From the NCBI GenBank assembly GCA_049600855.1, contig JBMYQA010000287.1, positions 1 to 7,832 on the forward strand: a DNA stretch of 7,832 nt, in the 5' to 3' direction. How positions within the stretch are numbered: position 1 is the first letter of the stretch; each line of letters starts with the position of its first letter. Below, piece by piece: positions 1 through 6,963 of this stretch. Below the pieces are notes generated by a model that saw only the letters and a list, made by a program, of their open reading frames with translations, did not search any database and had not been told where the DNA came from. This stretch comes from JBMYQA01 sp049600855 (GTDB lineage Bacteria > Bacteroidota > Bacteroidia > Cytophagales > Flammeovirgaceae). The translations under genes and the position numbers were made by a program.

Positions 1-1517
1 ATTGATCTTAATACTCTCCTTAATTTGCTAAAATCACAGGAGGTACAATAGGGACCAATCGGATCAATTTGTCCATCAAAATCAGTACCTAGCGCAATGC
101 AATCCCATGCTGTTAACTTACTTTCTTCACTCAACGTTGGATCAGCTGCGATGGTGGATACGATATGATGAATTTGATCGACGAGTAGGCGTGCCCACTT
201 GCGTTTTTTGGAGCTATTTTGAAAAAACTCATGTTGAGGGAAGTTAGTAACCTGATTGTCGTCCAATCTACCTCTTAAGCTTTTTAGTTTTTTACCTCCC
301 GCCAAAATGCGTTGATCAATAATTAAACCGATAATGCCCTGTGTTTGATGAATTCGAATGAGCTCATCGTCATACAAATTAATACTCCAAGGATTAAAGC
401 CCTCAGATGCTTCATATTCCTCTTGCAAATCGGTGGGATCAAGCTCATCGGCTAGTCTGGGTTTGCCATTTACAGCCGCATGGCTCATAAAAATGGGAAT
501 GATATCGTCTGGATTTGCCGCATTGTGTTGGTCAATAATGTCATAATAACTCAGTCGGGCACGAACGCTCATATGCTTGATGTCAATCAGAATGCGTTCA
601 CCCGCATGCTGTTGTGATTGTCTACGTTGCTTTGAGACTTCATCAATTCCCAACAATCGGAGCAATACCTGTTTGCCAAAATCCGTAAAGTCGATATTTA
701 AATTTTCACGAGTTTGTGTGCCAAAGCGTGGTCCCCAAGGTTCGGCATAATCGAAAAGCGCTTGAAAGAAGATGGATAAGCCCTGTGCATGTCCACAAAT
801 GCTGTTGGCAAATACATGCGTGAGGTTGATGGAAAAGGGTGGAAACTCTAACGCTCCATTTACCCCTTTAATAAAGTCCACCCGATCTAAAAAGGCTGCA
901 TCAGTGAGGTTAAAGGGATTGGGAATTGGGGTGCCTTGTGCATCGGGAAAGTTGACATGCCCGCGTCCTAACGCATGTAAGCCCTCAATGGCAATTAATA
1001 CGGCAATGAGGTGGTGTCTTTCATTCTTTTGATTTCGCTCAATGATCTGCTGAACTTCTTTAAAGTTATGGACAATCCAATAGCTGCATTTTATTGGTTT
1101 ACCTCCAATATCAACAAATTGAGCAACACCATTATTGCCCGAGCATTTTAACAAGAGTTCGTATTCAGCCATCAAATCATCAAAGTGATTGTAAGTAGGC
1201 GCTTGGAATTCCTCATCAATGCGTTCCGAAGGAATACTCGCAGTTTGTCCTGCCAAATGTTCAAGGGTACGATCCAAATCGGAACCAAATAATTCAGAAA
1301 AAACGGTCTTTTGTTCAGCAGGATGTAAATTACAAATTACAAGTTGTACACCTGCTTCTGCCATGGTTCTAAAATCCGTTTGGGAAAAAGCAGGAATCCC
1401 AATTACTTTATTGATAATATTTTTAATGTCAAAACCTCGCCCAAAGGGTTCCCACAAATCGGTAAGTCCATTTTGTAGGTATTTCATGGTTGGATGAACG
1501 TGGATGTCTGCGAACAT
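1..1517 (-). CDS. Divergent peptidase M19 (membrane dipeptidase-like) metallohydrolase, 3' end beyond the left edge
   Basis: The frame is open from the ATG at 1517 to the left edge (505 codons, no stop), so the C-terminus is missing. Landmarks match the M19 dipeptidase barrel in order: DIHVHP at residues 4-9, IEG at 177-179, NLTH at 231-234, DIKHMS at 312-317, SHA at 345-347 and GTDFDG at 477-482. In the family these supply the binuclear zinc ligands (N-terminal HxD, the Glu, two His) and substrate-binding residues; members cleave dipeptides or related amides. Oddities: the first motif is HxH rather than HxD, and at over 505 residues the protein is well above the usual 320-420, with extra sequence around residues 262-310 and 355-445. 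No signal peptide or lipobox is visible, so it is probably cytoplasmic. An in-frame ATG at 1586 would add 23 residues; 1517 is preferred because the metal motif normally lies near the N-terminus. The gene diverges from the susC-like operon. Fold family fairly sure; substrate unknown. Confidence 0.8.
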   Translation of the reverse strand, partial: MFADIHVHPTMKYLQNGLTDLWEPFGRGFDIKNIINKVIGIPAFSQTDFRTMAEAGVQLVICNLHPAEQKTVFSELFGSDLDRTLEHLAGQTASIPSERIDEEFQAPTYNHFDDLMAEYELLLKCSGNNGVAQFVDIGGKPIKCSYWIVHNFKEVQQIIERNQKNERHHLIAVLIAIEGLHALGRGHVNFPDAQGTPIPNPFNLTDAAFLDRVDFIKGVNGALEFPPFSINLTHVFANSICGHAQGLSIFFQALFDYAEPWGPRFGTQTRENLNIDFTDFGKQVLLRLLGIDEVSKQRRQSQQHAGERILIDIKHMSVRARLSYYDIIDQHNAANPDDIIPIFMSHAAVNGKPRLADELDPTDLQEEYEASEGFNPWSINLYDDELIRIHQTQGIIGLIIDQRILAGGKKLKSLRGRLDDNQVTNFPQHEFFQNSSKKRKWARLLVDQIHHIVSTIAADPTLSEESKLTAWDCIALGTDFDGQIDPIGPYCTSCDFSKLRRVLRS

Positions 1518-1789
1518 AAGTATAGGTGTTTTAGTGTTTCGTTTTGTGAACAGTTTAGGTACACAAAAGGGCGTTATTTTACCCATGATTAAAATAAGAA
1601 ATCCTATGAAATAATTCTAATCTGTTTCTCTTTTAAATCCTGAATTGGATAGGGCGTTGAGGGTTAAAGGAGTGTTATGGTACTATTTTGTTATGAATTA
1701 GCGCATTTTTTCCTTCTGTAAGGGTAGAAATACAGGAGGAGGGTAATAAAGCACAGGTATATGTTAAAAAAAGACAAAAAAACACCACA

Positions 1790-1882
1790 ATGATTTCTTT
1801 CCTTTGTAAAAGAGGATTATTCGAGGAGAATCCTGCATTAAGCATACATGAGATCGCCAGAAATGTAGTGTGGATAAAATGA
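1790..1882 (+). CDS. Possible 30-codon small ORF with helix-turn-helix-like sequence
   Basis: An ATG at 1790 opens a 30-codon frame ending in TGA at 1880-1882. Residues 14-25 read NPALSIHEIARN, which resembles the first helices of winged-helix or HTH domains (typically LSxxEIAxxL), but the frame ends before a recognition helix is complete. Its start overlaps the stop of a 10-codon ORF (1761-1793) as ATGA, an arrangement seen in translational coupling. The 10-codon ORF is preceded by AGGAGG at 1734-1739, although Bacteroidota generally do not rely on Shine-Dalgarno pairing and the spacing is too long. It may be a leader peptide, a relic of a lost regulator, or chance. Confidence 0.15.
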   Translation: MISFLCKRGLFEENPALSIHEIARNVVWIK

Positions 1883-1923
1883 TTTTTTCACGTTACCATC
1901 TGCCAACGAAGCAAAATTTTTCT

Positions 1924-1939
1924 TTAATCAAACGATTAA
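1924..1939. promoter_or_regulatory. Perfect dyad, candidate operator upstream of the susC-like gene
   Basis: TTAATC-AAAC-GATTAA is a perfect inverted repeat with 6-bp arms and a 4-bp centre. Its right arm overlaps TAATTTTC (1937-1944), a 7-of-8 match to the Bacteroidota -7 box TAnnTTTG. If that box is real, the dyad would sit in the promoter spacer, a typical place for repressor binding. No TTG-type -33 element is visible at the expected distance, so the promoter assignment is weak. No regulator gene lies in the window apart from the doubtful mini-ORF. Confidence 0.3.
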
Positions 1940-1954
1940 TTTTCAAGTGCTGGC

Positions 1955-2040
1955 GGCTCAGTAACTACTGGGCTACTAATGCTTAACTATCAGCATAAAA
2001 AAACTTCAATTTCGGTGAGTTTAACAGCTAGAATGAGCTG
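1955..2040 (+). promoter_or_regulatory. Hairpin cluster in the probable 5' leader of the susC-like mRNA
   Basis: Three short inverted repeats follow each other upstream of the start codon. The first is 1955-1962 with 1967-1974 (GGCTCAGT / ACTGGGCT, 8 pairs including two G-U, 4-nt loop). The second is 1979-1983 with 1992-1996 (ATGCT / AGCAT). The third is 2025-2029 with 2036-2040 (CAGCT / AGCTG). The first is the most stable. None is followed by a U tract, so they are not simple terminators. I recognise no riboswitch family, and no cobalamin-box-like sequence is apparent. They could form a structured leader or an antisense or protein target. Confidence 0.3.
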
Positions 2041-2079
2041 AAGGGATTCACTATGTCTTAAAAATCTAACTAATCAAAC

Positions 2080-5000
2080 ATGCTAAAACAACTATTATGC
2101 GTAGTAGGTTTGCTATTGTGTGTATGTGTCAATCATGCATTTGCAGACGGAAAGATTGCCATCAGTGGCAAAGTGACCTCATTTGATGATGGGGAAGGCG
2201 TACCAGGAGTCAATGTACTGCTGAAGGGAACAAACATTGGAACAACTACAAATGTAAATGGAAATTATTCCATCTCGATTCCAGAAACGAAGGATGCGAT
2301 ACTCGTTTTTAGCTTTATAGGAATGGAAACACAAGACGTGGCAGTGAATGGACGCACTGTTGTTGATGTAGTGATGTATGCAGCAAATACTCAATTAGAG
2401 GAAGTCGTAGTAACGGGCTTGGGCGTAACGCGGGAAAAGCAATCCTTGGGTTATGCCATTCAAGAAGTAAAAGGGGAGGGCGTAAGTACTGCTAAAGAAG
2501 ATAACTTTATCCGATCGCTATCGGGTAAGGCAGCAGGGGTCAATGTGCGATCATCTTCTACACTTGGTGGTGGTGCAACGATTTTGATTCGGGGTAATTC
2601 TTCCTTGTCTGGAAATAACCAGCCCTTATTCGTTATAGACGGTGTTCCGATTATTAATTCCTATGGAGGTGGCTCTGGTCAGCTTGCTGGTGGTGGTGGC
2701 TATGATTTAGGAAATACGGCATCTGACATTAATCCGGAAGATATTGAATCCATATCCATTTTAAAAGGAGCCAGTGCCGCAGCAATTTATGGCTCGCGTG
2801 CAGCAAATGGTGTCATTCTAATTACAACCAAAATGGGTCGTAAAGGCAAAGGGATTGGTGTGGAATTGAGTACAGGAATTACCATTGCCCGAATTGATAA
2901 ATCTACCTTGCCCAATTACCAAAATGAATACGGTGGTGGCAAGGGAGGCTTTACTGAGTTTGAGTATGATCCTGCCATTCACCCTGCTTCTTATGCCGCG
3001 TTTGATGGCGATTTAATGGTGCAATATGGGGTGGATGAAAGCTGGGGACCTCGATTTGATCCAAACTTAATGGTTCGGCATTGGGACAGCTGGGATCCAA
3101 CAGATCCAGAAAACTTTGGTCAAAAAAGACCTTGGGTAGCTTCTCCAAATAGCTTGGATTATTTGTTTGGCACAGGGGTGGCCTTAAACAATTCAATTGC
3201 CTTAAATGGTGGAAATGAAATGAGTACTTTTAGAGTAGGTTACACCAACTACAATGTAAATGGTACCTTGCCCAATAGTGAATTAACCAGAAATGCCTTG
3301 AACTTCAATGGTTCTGCAAAGTTTCACGATAAGTTGCGTTCCAATATCTCCATCAACTATGTGAACAACAAAGCAAAAGGACGACCAGGAACAGGCTATT
3401 CGGATAATGATGGAGCAAGTATCATGGCTTCTTTTGGGATGTGGCACCAACGGCAATTGGATTTGAGCCGTATGGAAAATTACCGAAATGCAGACGGTTT
3501 ACAACGGGCTTGGAACCGTAAAGGCTATGACGATTACCGACCAGAGTATTGGGACAATCCCTATTGGACGCGTAACGAAAACTATCAATCGGATGACCGT
3601 GATCGTATTTATGGAAAGTGGGAATTGATGTATTCGCCAGCGGATTGGTTGCAGGTAACAGGCCGAGCAGGTCTTGATCATTACAACTATACCAATGAGT
3701 TTAGAATCAATAAAGGAGGTGTGGTAGAATGGGTTGATCGTGGGGCATATCCTGGCTATTGGGTAACTAGAGGAGCGGTTACTGAGCGGAATTACGATGT
3801 GTTTCTTACCGCTGAGAAATATTTTGACAATGAGTTTTCCATTAATGCCATGGTTGGTGGAAATCACCGAAGAAGCTTAAGTAGTGGAACTTACCTTGGA
3901 ACCAATGAAGGCTTGATTGAAGCAGATATTTTTGCCATCTCGAATTCGGTTTCCGATAACTTGTTGAGCAATGAGTGGATTAACCGACAGGATGTAAACT
4001 CTGTCTATGGAAGTGTGTCGCTTGGCTATAAAGATGTGCTCTTTGTAGAATTGGGCGGACGTAATGAATGGTCATCTACCTTGCCCAAAGATAACTGGTC
4101 ATTCTTTTACCCTTCTGCATCCGTATCATTTGTGTTTAGTGAGCTAAATGCCTTTCAAGGTCTTGAAGCCTTATCTTTTGGGAAGTTACGGGCAAACTTT
4201 GCACGGGTAGGAAATGCGCCAGGCGTGTTTAACACAGGAGATCCAAGGTTCTCCGCAGGCGACAAGTTTAATGGCCTGCCTACTTCATACCCTGATGCCA
4301 GCTATCGCGATCCTAATTTAACCAATGAAACAACAGAAGAAATTGAGGTGGGTTTAGAACTGAATTTCTTTAAAGGAAGAGCTACCTTAGATTTAGCGCT
4401 CTACAAGAAAAATAGTTTTGATCAATTGCTCTCCATCCCTGTACCTGGTTCTTCGGGTTTTAGTACCAAATTTGGTAATGCAGGTAAAATTGTGAACAAA
4501 GGCATTGAAGTGATGTTGAGTGGTAGTCCGATTAAAACCAAACACTTTGATTGGAATGTGACTGTAAACTGGACAAGTTACAATGGTGAAGTGAAGGAGT
4601 TACCACCAGGCGTAGAAACGATTGAGTTTGGAAGTTTGTATGAATTAAAATTAGTACACCAAGTAGGGCAACAATACGGTACCTTTTTGGGTCGAGATTA
4701 TGTGTATTTGGATGGCAAGCGCGTAGTGGATGCCGATGGAACGTATCGTTTATCTGACCCTAAACCACTAGGTTCGTTTTTGCCCGATTGGGAAGCGGGC
4801 ATCACCAATACATTTACCTATAAAAGCATTAGTTTAAGTACGTTGCTGGACATTCGTCAAGGTGGGAAAGTGTTCTCCCAAACCCATCGTTGGGGATTAT
4901 TGACGGGCGTATTGGAAGAAACGGTTGGAACAAACGATTTGGGGAATCCTATTAGAGATGCAGTGGCTGATGGTGGAGGGGTGATTTTGGATGGCGTAAC

Positions 5001-5331
5001 TGAAAATGGTGAGGTGAATACGGTGCGTATTTCAGCGCAAACGGCATTTAACGATGGGGAAAATCCAGAATCAGCTTCTTTATTTGATGCCAGTTACATT
5101 AAACTTCGCGAAGTGACTTTAAATTATGCTTTGCCTTCTTCCCTAGTCAGTAAAACCCCTTTTAGTAACATTTCTGTGGCATTGGTTGGACGTAACTTAG
5201 CCATTTTGAGGCGACATATTGATCACATTGATCCTGAAGCCTCGTATGGTGTGGGAAATATTCAAGGAATTGATTGGGGGATGTTGCCACGCGAACGTAC
5301 TTATGGATTTAAGCTCAACCTTGCTTTCTAA
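2080..5331 (+). CDS. SusC/RagA-family TonB-linked outer-membrane transporter
   Basis: This complete 1083-residue protein has the SusC architecture. A signal peptide covers residues 1-22, ending in HAFA. A carboxypeptidase-D-like regulatory domain follows at about 27-105 (ISGKV, PGVNVLLKGTNIGT, GNYSISIP). A TonB-box-like LEEVVVTGLGV lies at 106-116. The plug spans about 120-250 and includes VIDGVP (185-190), the DIESISILKGASAAAIYGSR signature (221-240) and AANGVILITTK (241-251). The rest is a 22-strand-type barrel with GRNL at 1037-1040 and a C-terminal Phe suited to outer-membrane assembly. There is no N-terminal STN signalling domain, so it is unlikely to signal directly to an ECF anti-sigma factor. 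Such proteins import oligosaccharides, peptides or other bulky nutrients using TonB/ExbBD energy. The ATG at 2080 is placed directly before the signal peptide in an A-rich context without Shine-Dalgarno. It forms an operon with the SusD-like gene 18 bp downstream. Family certain, cargo unknown. Confidence 0.97.
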   Translation: MLKQLLCVVGLLLCVCVNHAFADGKIAISGKVTSFDDGEGVPGVNVLLKGTNIGTTTNVNGNYSISIPETKDAILVFSFIGMETQDVAVNGRTVVDVVMYAANTQLEEVVVTGLGVTREKQSLGYAIQEVKGEGVSTAKEDNFIRSLSGKAAGVNVRSSSTLGGGATILIRGNSSLSGNNQPLFVIDGVPIINSYGGGSGQLAGGGGYDLGNTASDINPEDIESISILKGASAAAIYGSRAANGVILITTKMGRKGKGIGVELSTGITIARIDKSTLPNYQNEYGGGKGGFTEFEYDPAIHPASYAAFDGDLMVQYGVDESWGPRFDPNLMVRHWDSWDPTDPENFGQKRPWVASPNSLDYLFGTGVALNNSIALNGGNEMSTFRVGYTNYNVNGTLPNSELTRNALNFNGSAKFHDKLRSNISINYVNNKAKGRPGTGYSDNDGASIMASFGMWHQRQLDLSRMENYRNADGLQRAWNRKGYDDYRPEYWDNPYWTRNENYQSDDRDRIYGKWELMYSPADWLQVTGRAGLDHYNYTNEFRINKGGVVEWVDRGAYPGYWVTRGAVTERNYDVFLTAEKYFDNEFSINAMVGGNHRRSLSSGTYLGTNEGLIEADIFAISNSVSDNLLSNEWINRQDVNSVYGSVSLGYKDVLFVELGGRNEWSSTLPKDNWSFFYPSASVSFVFSELNAFQGLEALSFGKLRANFARVGNAPGVFNTGDPRFSAGDKFNGLPTSYPDASYRDPNLTNETTEEIEVGLELNFFKGRATLDLALYKKNSFDQLLSIPVPGSSGFSTKFGNAGKIVNKGIEVMLSGSPIKTKHFDWNVTVNWTSYNGEVKELPPGVETIEFGSLYELKLVHQVGQQYGTFLGRDYVYLDGKRVVDADGTYRLSDPKPLGSFLPDWEAGITNTFTYKSISLSTLLDIRQGGKVFSQTHRWGLLTGVLEETVGTNDLGNPIRDAVADGGGVILDGVTENGEVNTVRISAQTAFNDGENPESASLFDASYIKLREVTLNYALPSSLVSKTPFSNISVALVGRNLAILRRHIDHIDPEASYGVGNIQGIDWGMLPRERTYGFKLNLAF

Positions 5332-5349
5332 CCTCAAAACGAATCGAAC

Positions 5350-6840
5350 ATGAAAAATTTATATAGTTATCTATTCATTGCCTTACTATTGGTGTCTTGT
5401 ACCAATGATTTTGAAGAACTCAATACTGATGTAAAACGGCCAGATAGCGTTGATCCAAGCTTCATCCTTACGGGAATTGAGTCTTCGTTGATGAATCAAT
5501 ATGTATTCACCAGCAATTTATTCCAGAATGAAACGGGAACGATGGCGCAGTATTTTGTCAAACATCAATATACCAATGAGAATATCTACAACTTTAGAGG
5601 AAGTATGTTTGATTCTTATTGGAGCATTCCTTACACTCAAATTTTCCGTTTGCGGCAAACCGCTGATATTGTGGAAAATGAATCTCCTTACAATCTGGTC
5701 GATCAGGCTGTTATCAATAATCGCTTAGCCATCCTGAAAATTTTAGAAGTGTGGACGTTTACTCAGATTACCGATGCTTTTGGAGATATTCCTTACTTTG
5801 ATGCCGTAGCTGGAGGAGAAAATTTAACGCCTACGTACGATCAGCAAGAAGTAATTTACCCAGAATTACTACTCACTTTAGCGCAAGCAGTAGATTTGAT
5901 TGATGAGGGAGCTGATGCATTTGGTACAGCAGATGTGATTTTGAATAGCGATATGAGTGGATGGAAACGTTTTGCGGCATCGCTGCAATTGCGTTTGGGC
6001 ATGCGCATCATGGATGCCAATCCCACATTAGGTACCAGTACCATCAATGAGGCATTCGCCAATGGGGTAATTCGTTCGAATGATGAAAATATCACCTTCA
6101 TGTTTCCAAAAGATACGCATCAAAGTCCGCTCAGAAGAAATAATGGAGAAGCTTCTTGGGATGATGTAGTCATTTGCAAAACCTATACAGATATTGTGAA
6201 TGATCGAAATGATCCGCGCAGAAGGCACCAAATGTATGCTTGGGGACCAGCTTCAGAGCCGTATAGAGGCTATCCAATGACAGATCAAAGTTTTATTCAG
6301 TTAGGTGAAGGCCGTTGGGATTGGGCATTTTTGGGTTGGAATTTTCGCTATGCCGATGAACGGGGTGATGGCTGGCCGCATGTGCTCATTGATTTTGCCG
6401 AAATCAATTTCTTGAAAGCAGAAGCAGTAGAACGTGGAATTTTAGCAGGTGATGCAGGGCAATTGTATCACGATGGGATTCGTGCCTCTTTGGAGTATTG
6501 GGGAGCCACAGAAATTGAAATCACGACATATTTGGCAGAGGCGAATGTGGCTTATGACCTTCAAGTGGGGAAAACGTGGCAGGAAAAAATCGGTATTCAG
6601 AAATACATTGCCGCTTTTCCACAATCTGCTCAGGCATGGGCTGAGTTGCGAAGGCTAAACTTCCCCAAATTAGTTGCTCCCATAAAAGAAGGGCAGCCAC
6701 TTCCTGAAGCGGATATTCCAGTGCGGATGCCGTATCCAAATAATGAAGTCATTTTGAATGCAACCAACACTGCCGCTGCGATTAATGCCATTGGTGGCGC
6801 AAATAGCATGAACGTGAAAGTGTGGTGGGATATTGATTAA
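5350..6840 (+). CDS. SusD/RagB-family nutrient-binding outer-membrane lipoprotein
   Basis: This complete 496-residue protein is the surface partner of the SusC-like barrel and should act as the hinged lid that captures cargo. It starts with a short lipoprotein signal (LLLVSC, lipidated Cys17). Acidic residues soon after the Cys (TNDFEE) resemble the Bacteroidota surface-export signal. Features typical of the SusD-like_2 type are NTDVKRPDSVDPSFIL (25-40), a helical repeat region including WTFTQITDAFGDIPYFDA (134-151), SGWKRFAASLQLRLGMRI (203-220), AEINFLKAEA (350-359), WAELRRLNFP (430-439), IPVRMPYP (456-463) and a C-terminal VWWD (491-494). Length is normal for the family. It follows the susC-like stop after 18 bp and ends before a strong terminator, so it closes the operon. 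The start at 5350 is fixed by the lipoprotein signal. Sequence alone does not reveal the ligand: RagB-type relatives bind peptides, others bind glycans. Confidence 0.96.
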   Translation: MKNLYSYLFIALLLVSCTNDFEELNTDVKRPDSVDPSFILTGIESSLMNQYVFTSNLFQNETGTMAQYFVKHQYTNENIYNFRGSMFDSYWSIPYTQIFRLRQTADIVENESPYNLVDQAVINNRLAILKILEVWTFTQITDAFGDIPYFDAVAGGENLTPTYDQQEVIYPELLLTLAQAVDLIDEGADAFGTADVILNSDMSGWKRFAASLQLRLGMRIMDANPTLGTSTINEAFANGVIRSNDENITFMFPKDTHQSPLRRNNGEASWDDVVICKTYTDIVNDRNDPRRRHQMYAWGPASEPYRGYPMTDQSFIQLGEGRWDWAFLGWNFRYADERGDGWPHVLIDFAEINFLKAEAVERGILAGDAGQLYHDGIRASLEYWGATEIEITTYLAEANVAYDLQVGKTWQEKIGIQKYIAAFPQSAQAWAELRRLNFPKLVAPIKEGQPLPEADIPVRMPYPNNEVILNATNTAAAINAIGGANSMNVKVWWDID

Positions 6841-6876
6841 TTACTTCGAATCGCTTGTTAGTAGTAATCTTTTTTT
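6840..6876 (+). terminator. Weak candidate terminator directly after the susD-like stop
   Basis: ATTACT (6840-6845) can pair with AGTAAT (6863-6868), followed by a T run at 6870-6876. The stem is only six AT-rich pairs with a 17-nt loop, so it would be inefficient alone. It may act in tandem with the strong hairpin about 35 bp downstream, or be coincidence. Confidence 0.25.
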
Positions 6877-6910
6877 CATAATAGTTTCTGACACTTAATG
6901 AGTCGTTAAA

Positions 6911-6940
6911 GGCAAATCATTTTATGGTTTGCCTTTTTTT
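6911..6940 (+). terminator. Rho-independent terminator of the susCD-like operon
   Basis: GGCAAATCA (6911-6919) pairs with TGGTTTGCC (6925-6933), giving a 9-bp stem with one G-U pair, a 5-nt TTTTA loop and a run of seven T at 6934-6940. Placed 70 bp after the susD-like stop, it should end that transcript. Read from the other strand the stem is followed by only TTT, so it is at best a weak terminator for the convergent DUF2252 gene. Confidence 0.9.
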
Positions 6941-6963
6941 AGTACTACTTTATCACGGCCTAC

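Larger units (their letters stand above)
1518..2079. other. Divergent intergenic region (562 bp) between the M19-like gene and the susC-like gene
   Basis: No long reading frame is convincing here. The region must hold the promoters of both flanking genes, which point away from each other. It contains a purine-rich run (1734-1743), A-rich tracts around 1764-1790, two tiny overlapping ORFs (1761-1793 and 1790-1882), a perfect dyad (1924-1939) and a cluster of short hairpins (1955-2040). No exact match to the Bacteroidota -7 consensus TAnnTTTG was found facing either gene; the nearest is TAATTTTC at 1937-1944, facing susC. Confidence 0.7.

Noticed and set aside
358..1497. Three plus-strand ORFs of 62, 86 and 92 codons inside 358-1497
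   Set aside because: They lie antisense to the long minus-strand M19-like frame, which carries ordered family motifs. Their own translations show no recognisable domain.
1813..1834. Inverted repeat AGGATT...AATCCT as a terminator or operator
   Set aside because: Arms are only six bases with a 10-base spacer, no T run follows, and it falls inside the mini-ORF. This is expected by chance in a region this size.
1518..2079. Riboswitch, tRNA or small-RNA gene in the divergent intergenic region
   Set aside because: No cobalamin-box, TPP or other recognisable riboswitch core and no tRNA cloverleaf was seen. Only short hairpins are present.
2659..2712. Glycine-rich stretch in the SusC-like plug as an unusual insertion
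   Set aside because: Gly-rich segments between VIDGVP and the DIESISILKG signature are common in SusC plugs, particularly in Cytophagales-type proteins.
2179..6739. Several ORFs of 60-122 codons, on either strand, inside the susC-like and susD-like genes
   Set aside because: They are out-of-frame shadows of two well-supported full-length genes. Their low-complexity translations show no motifs.
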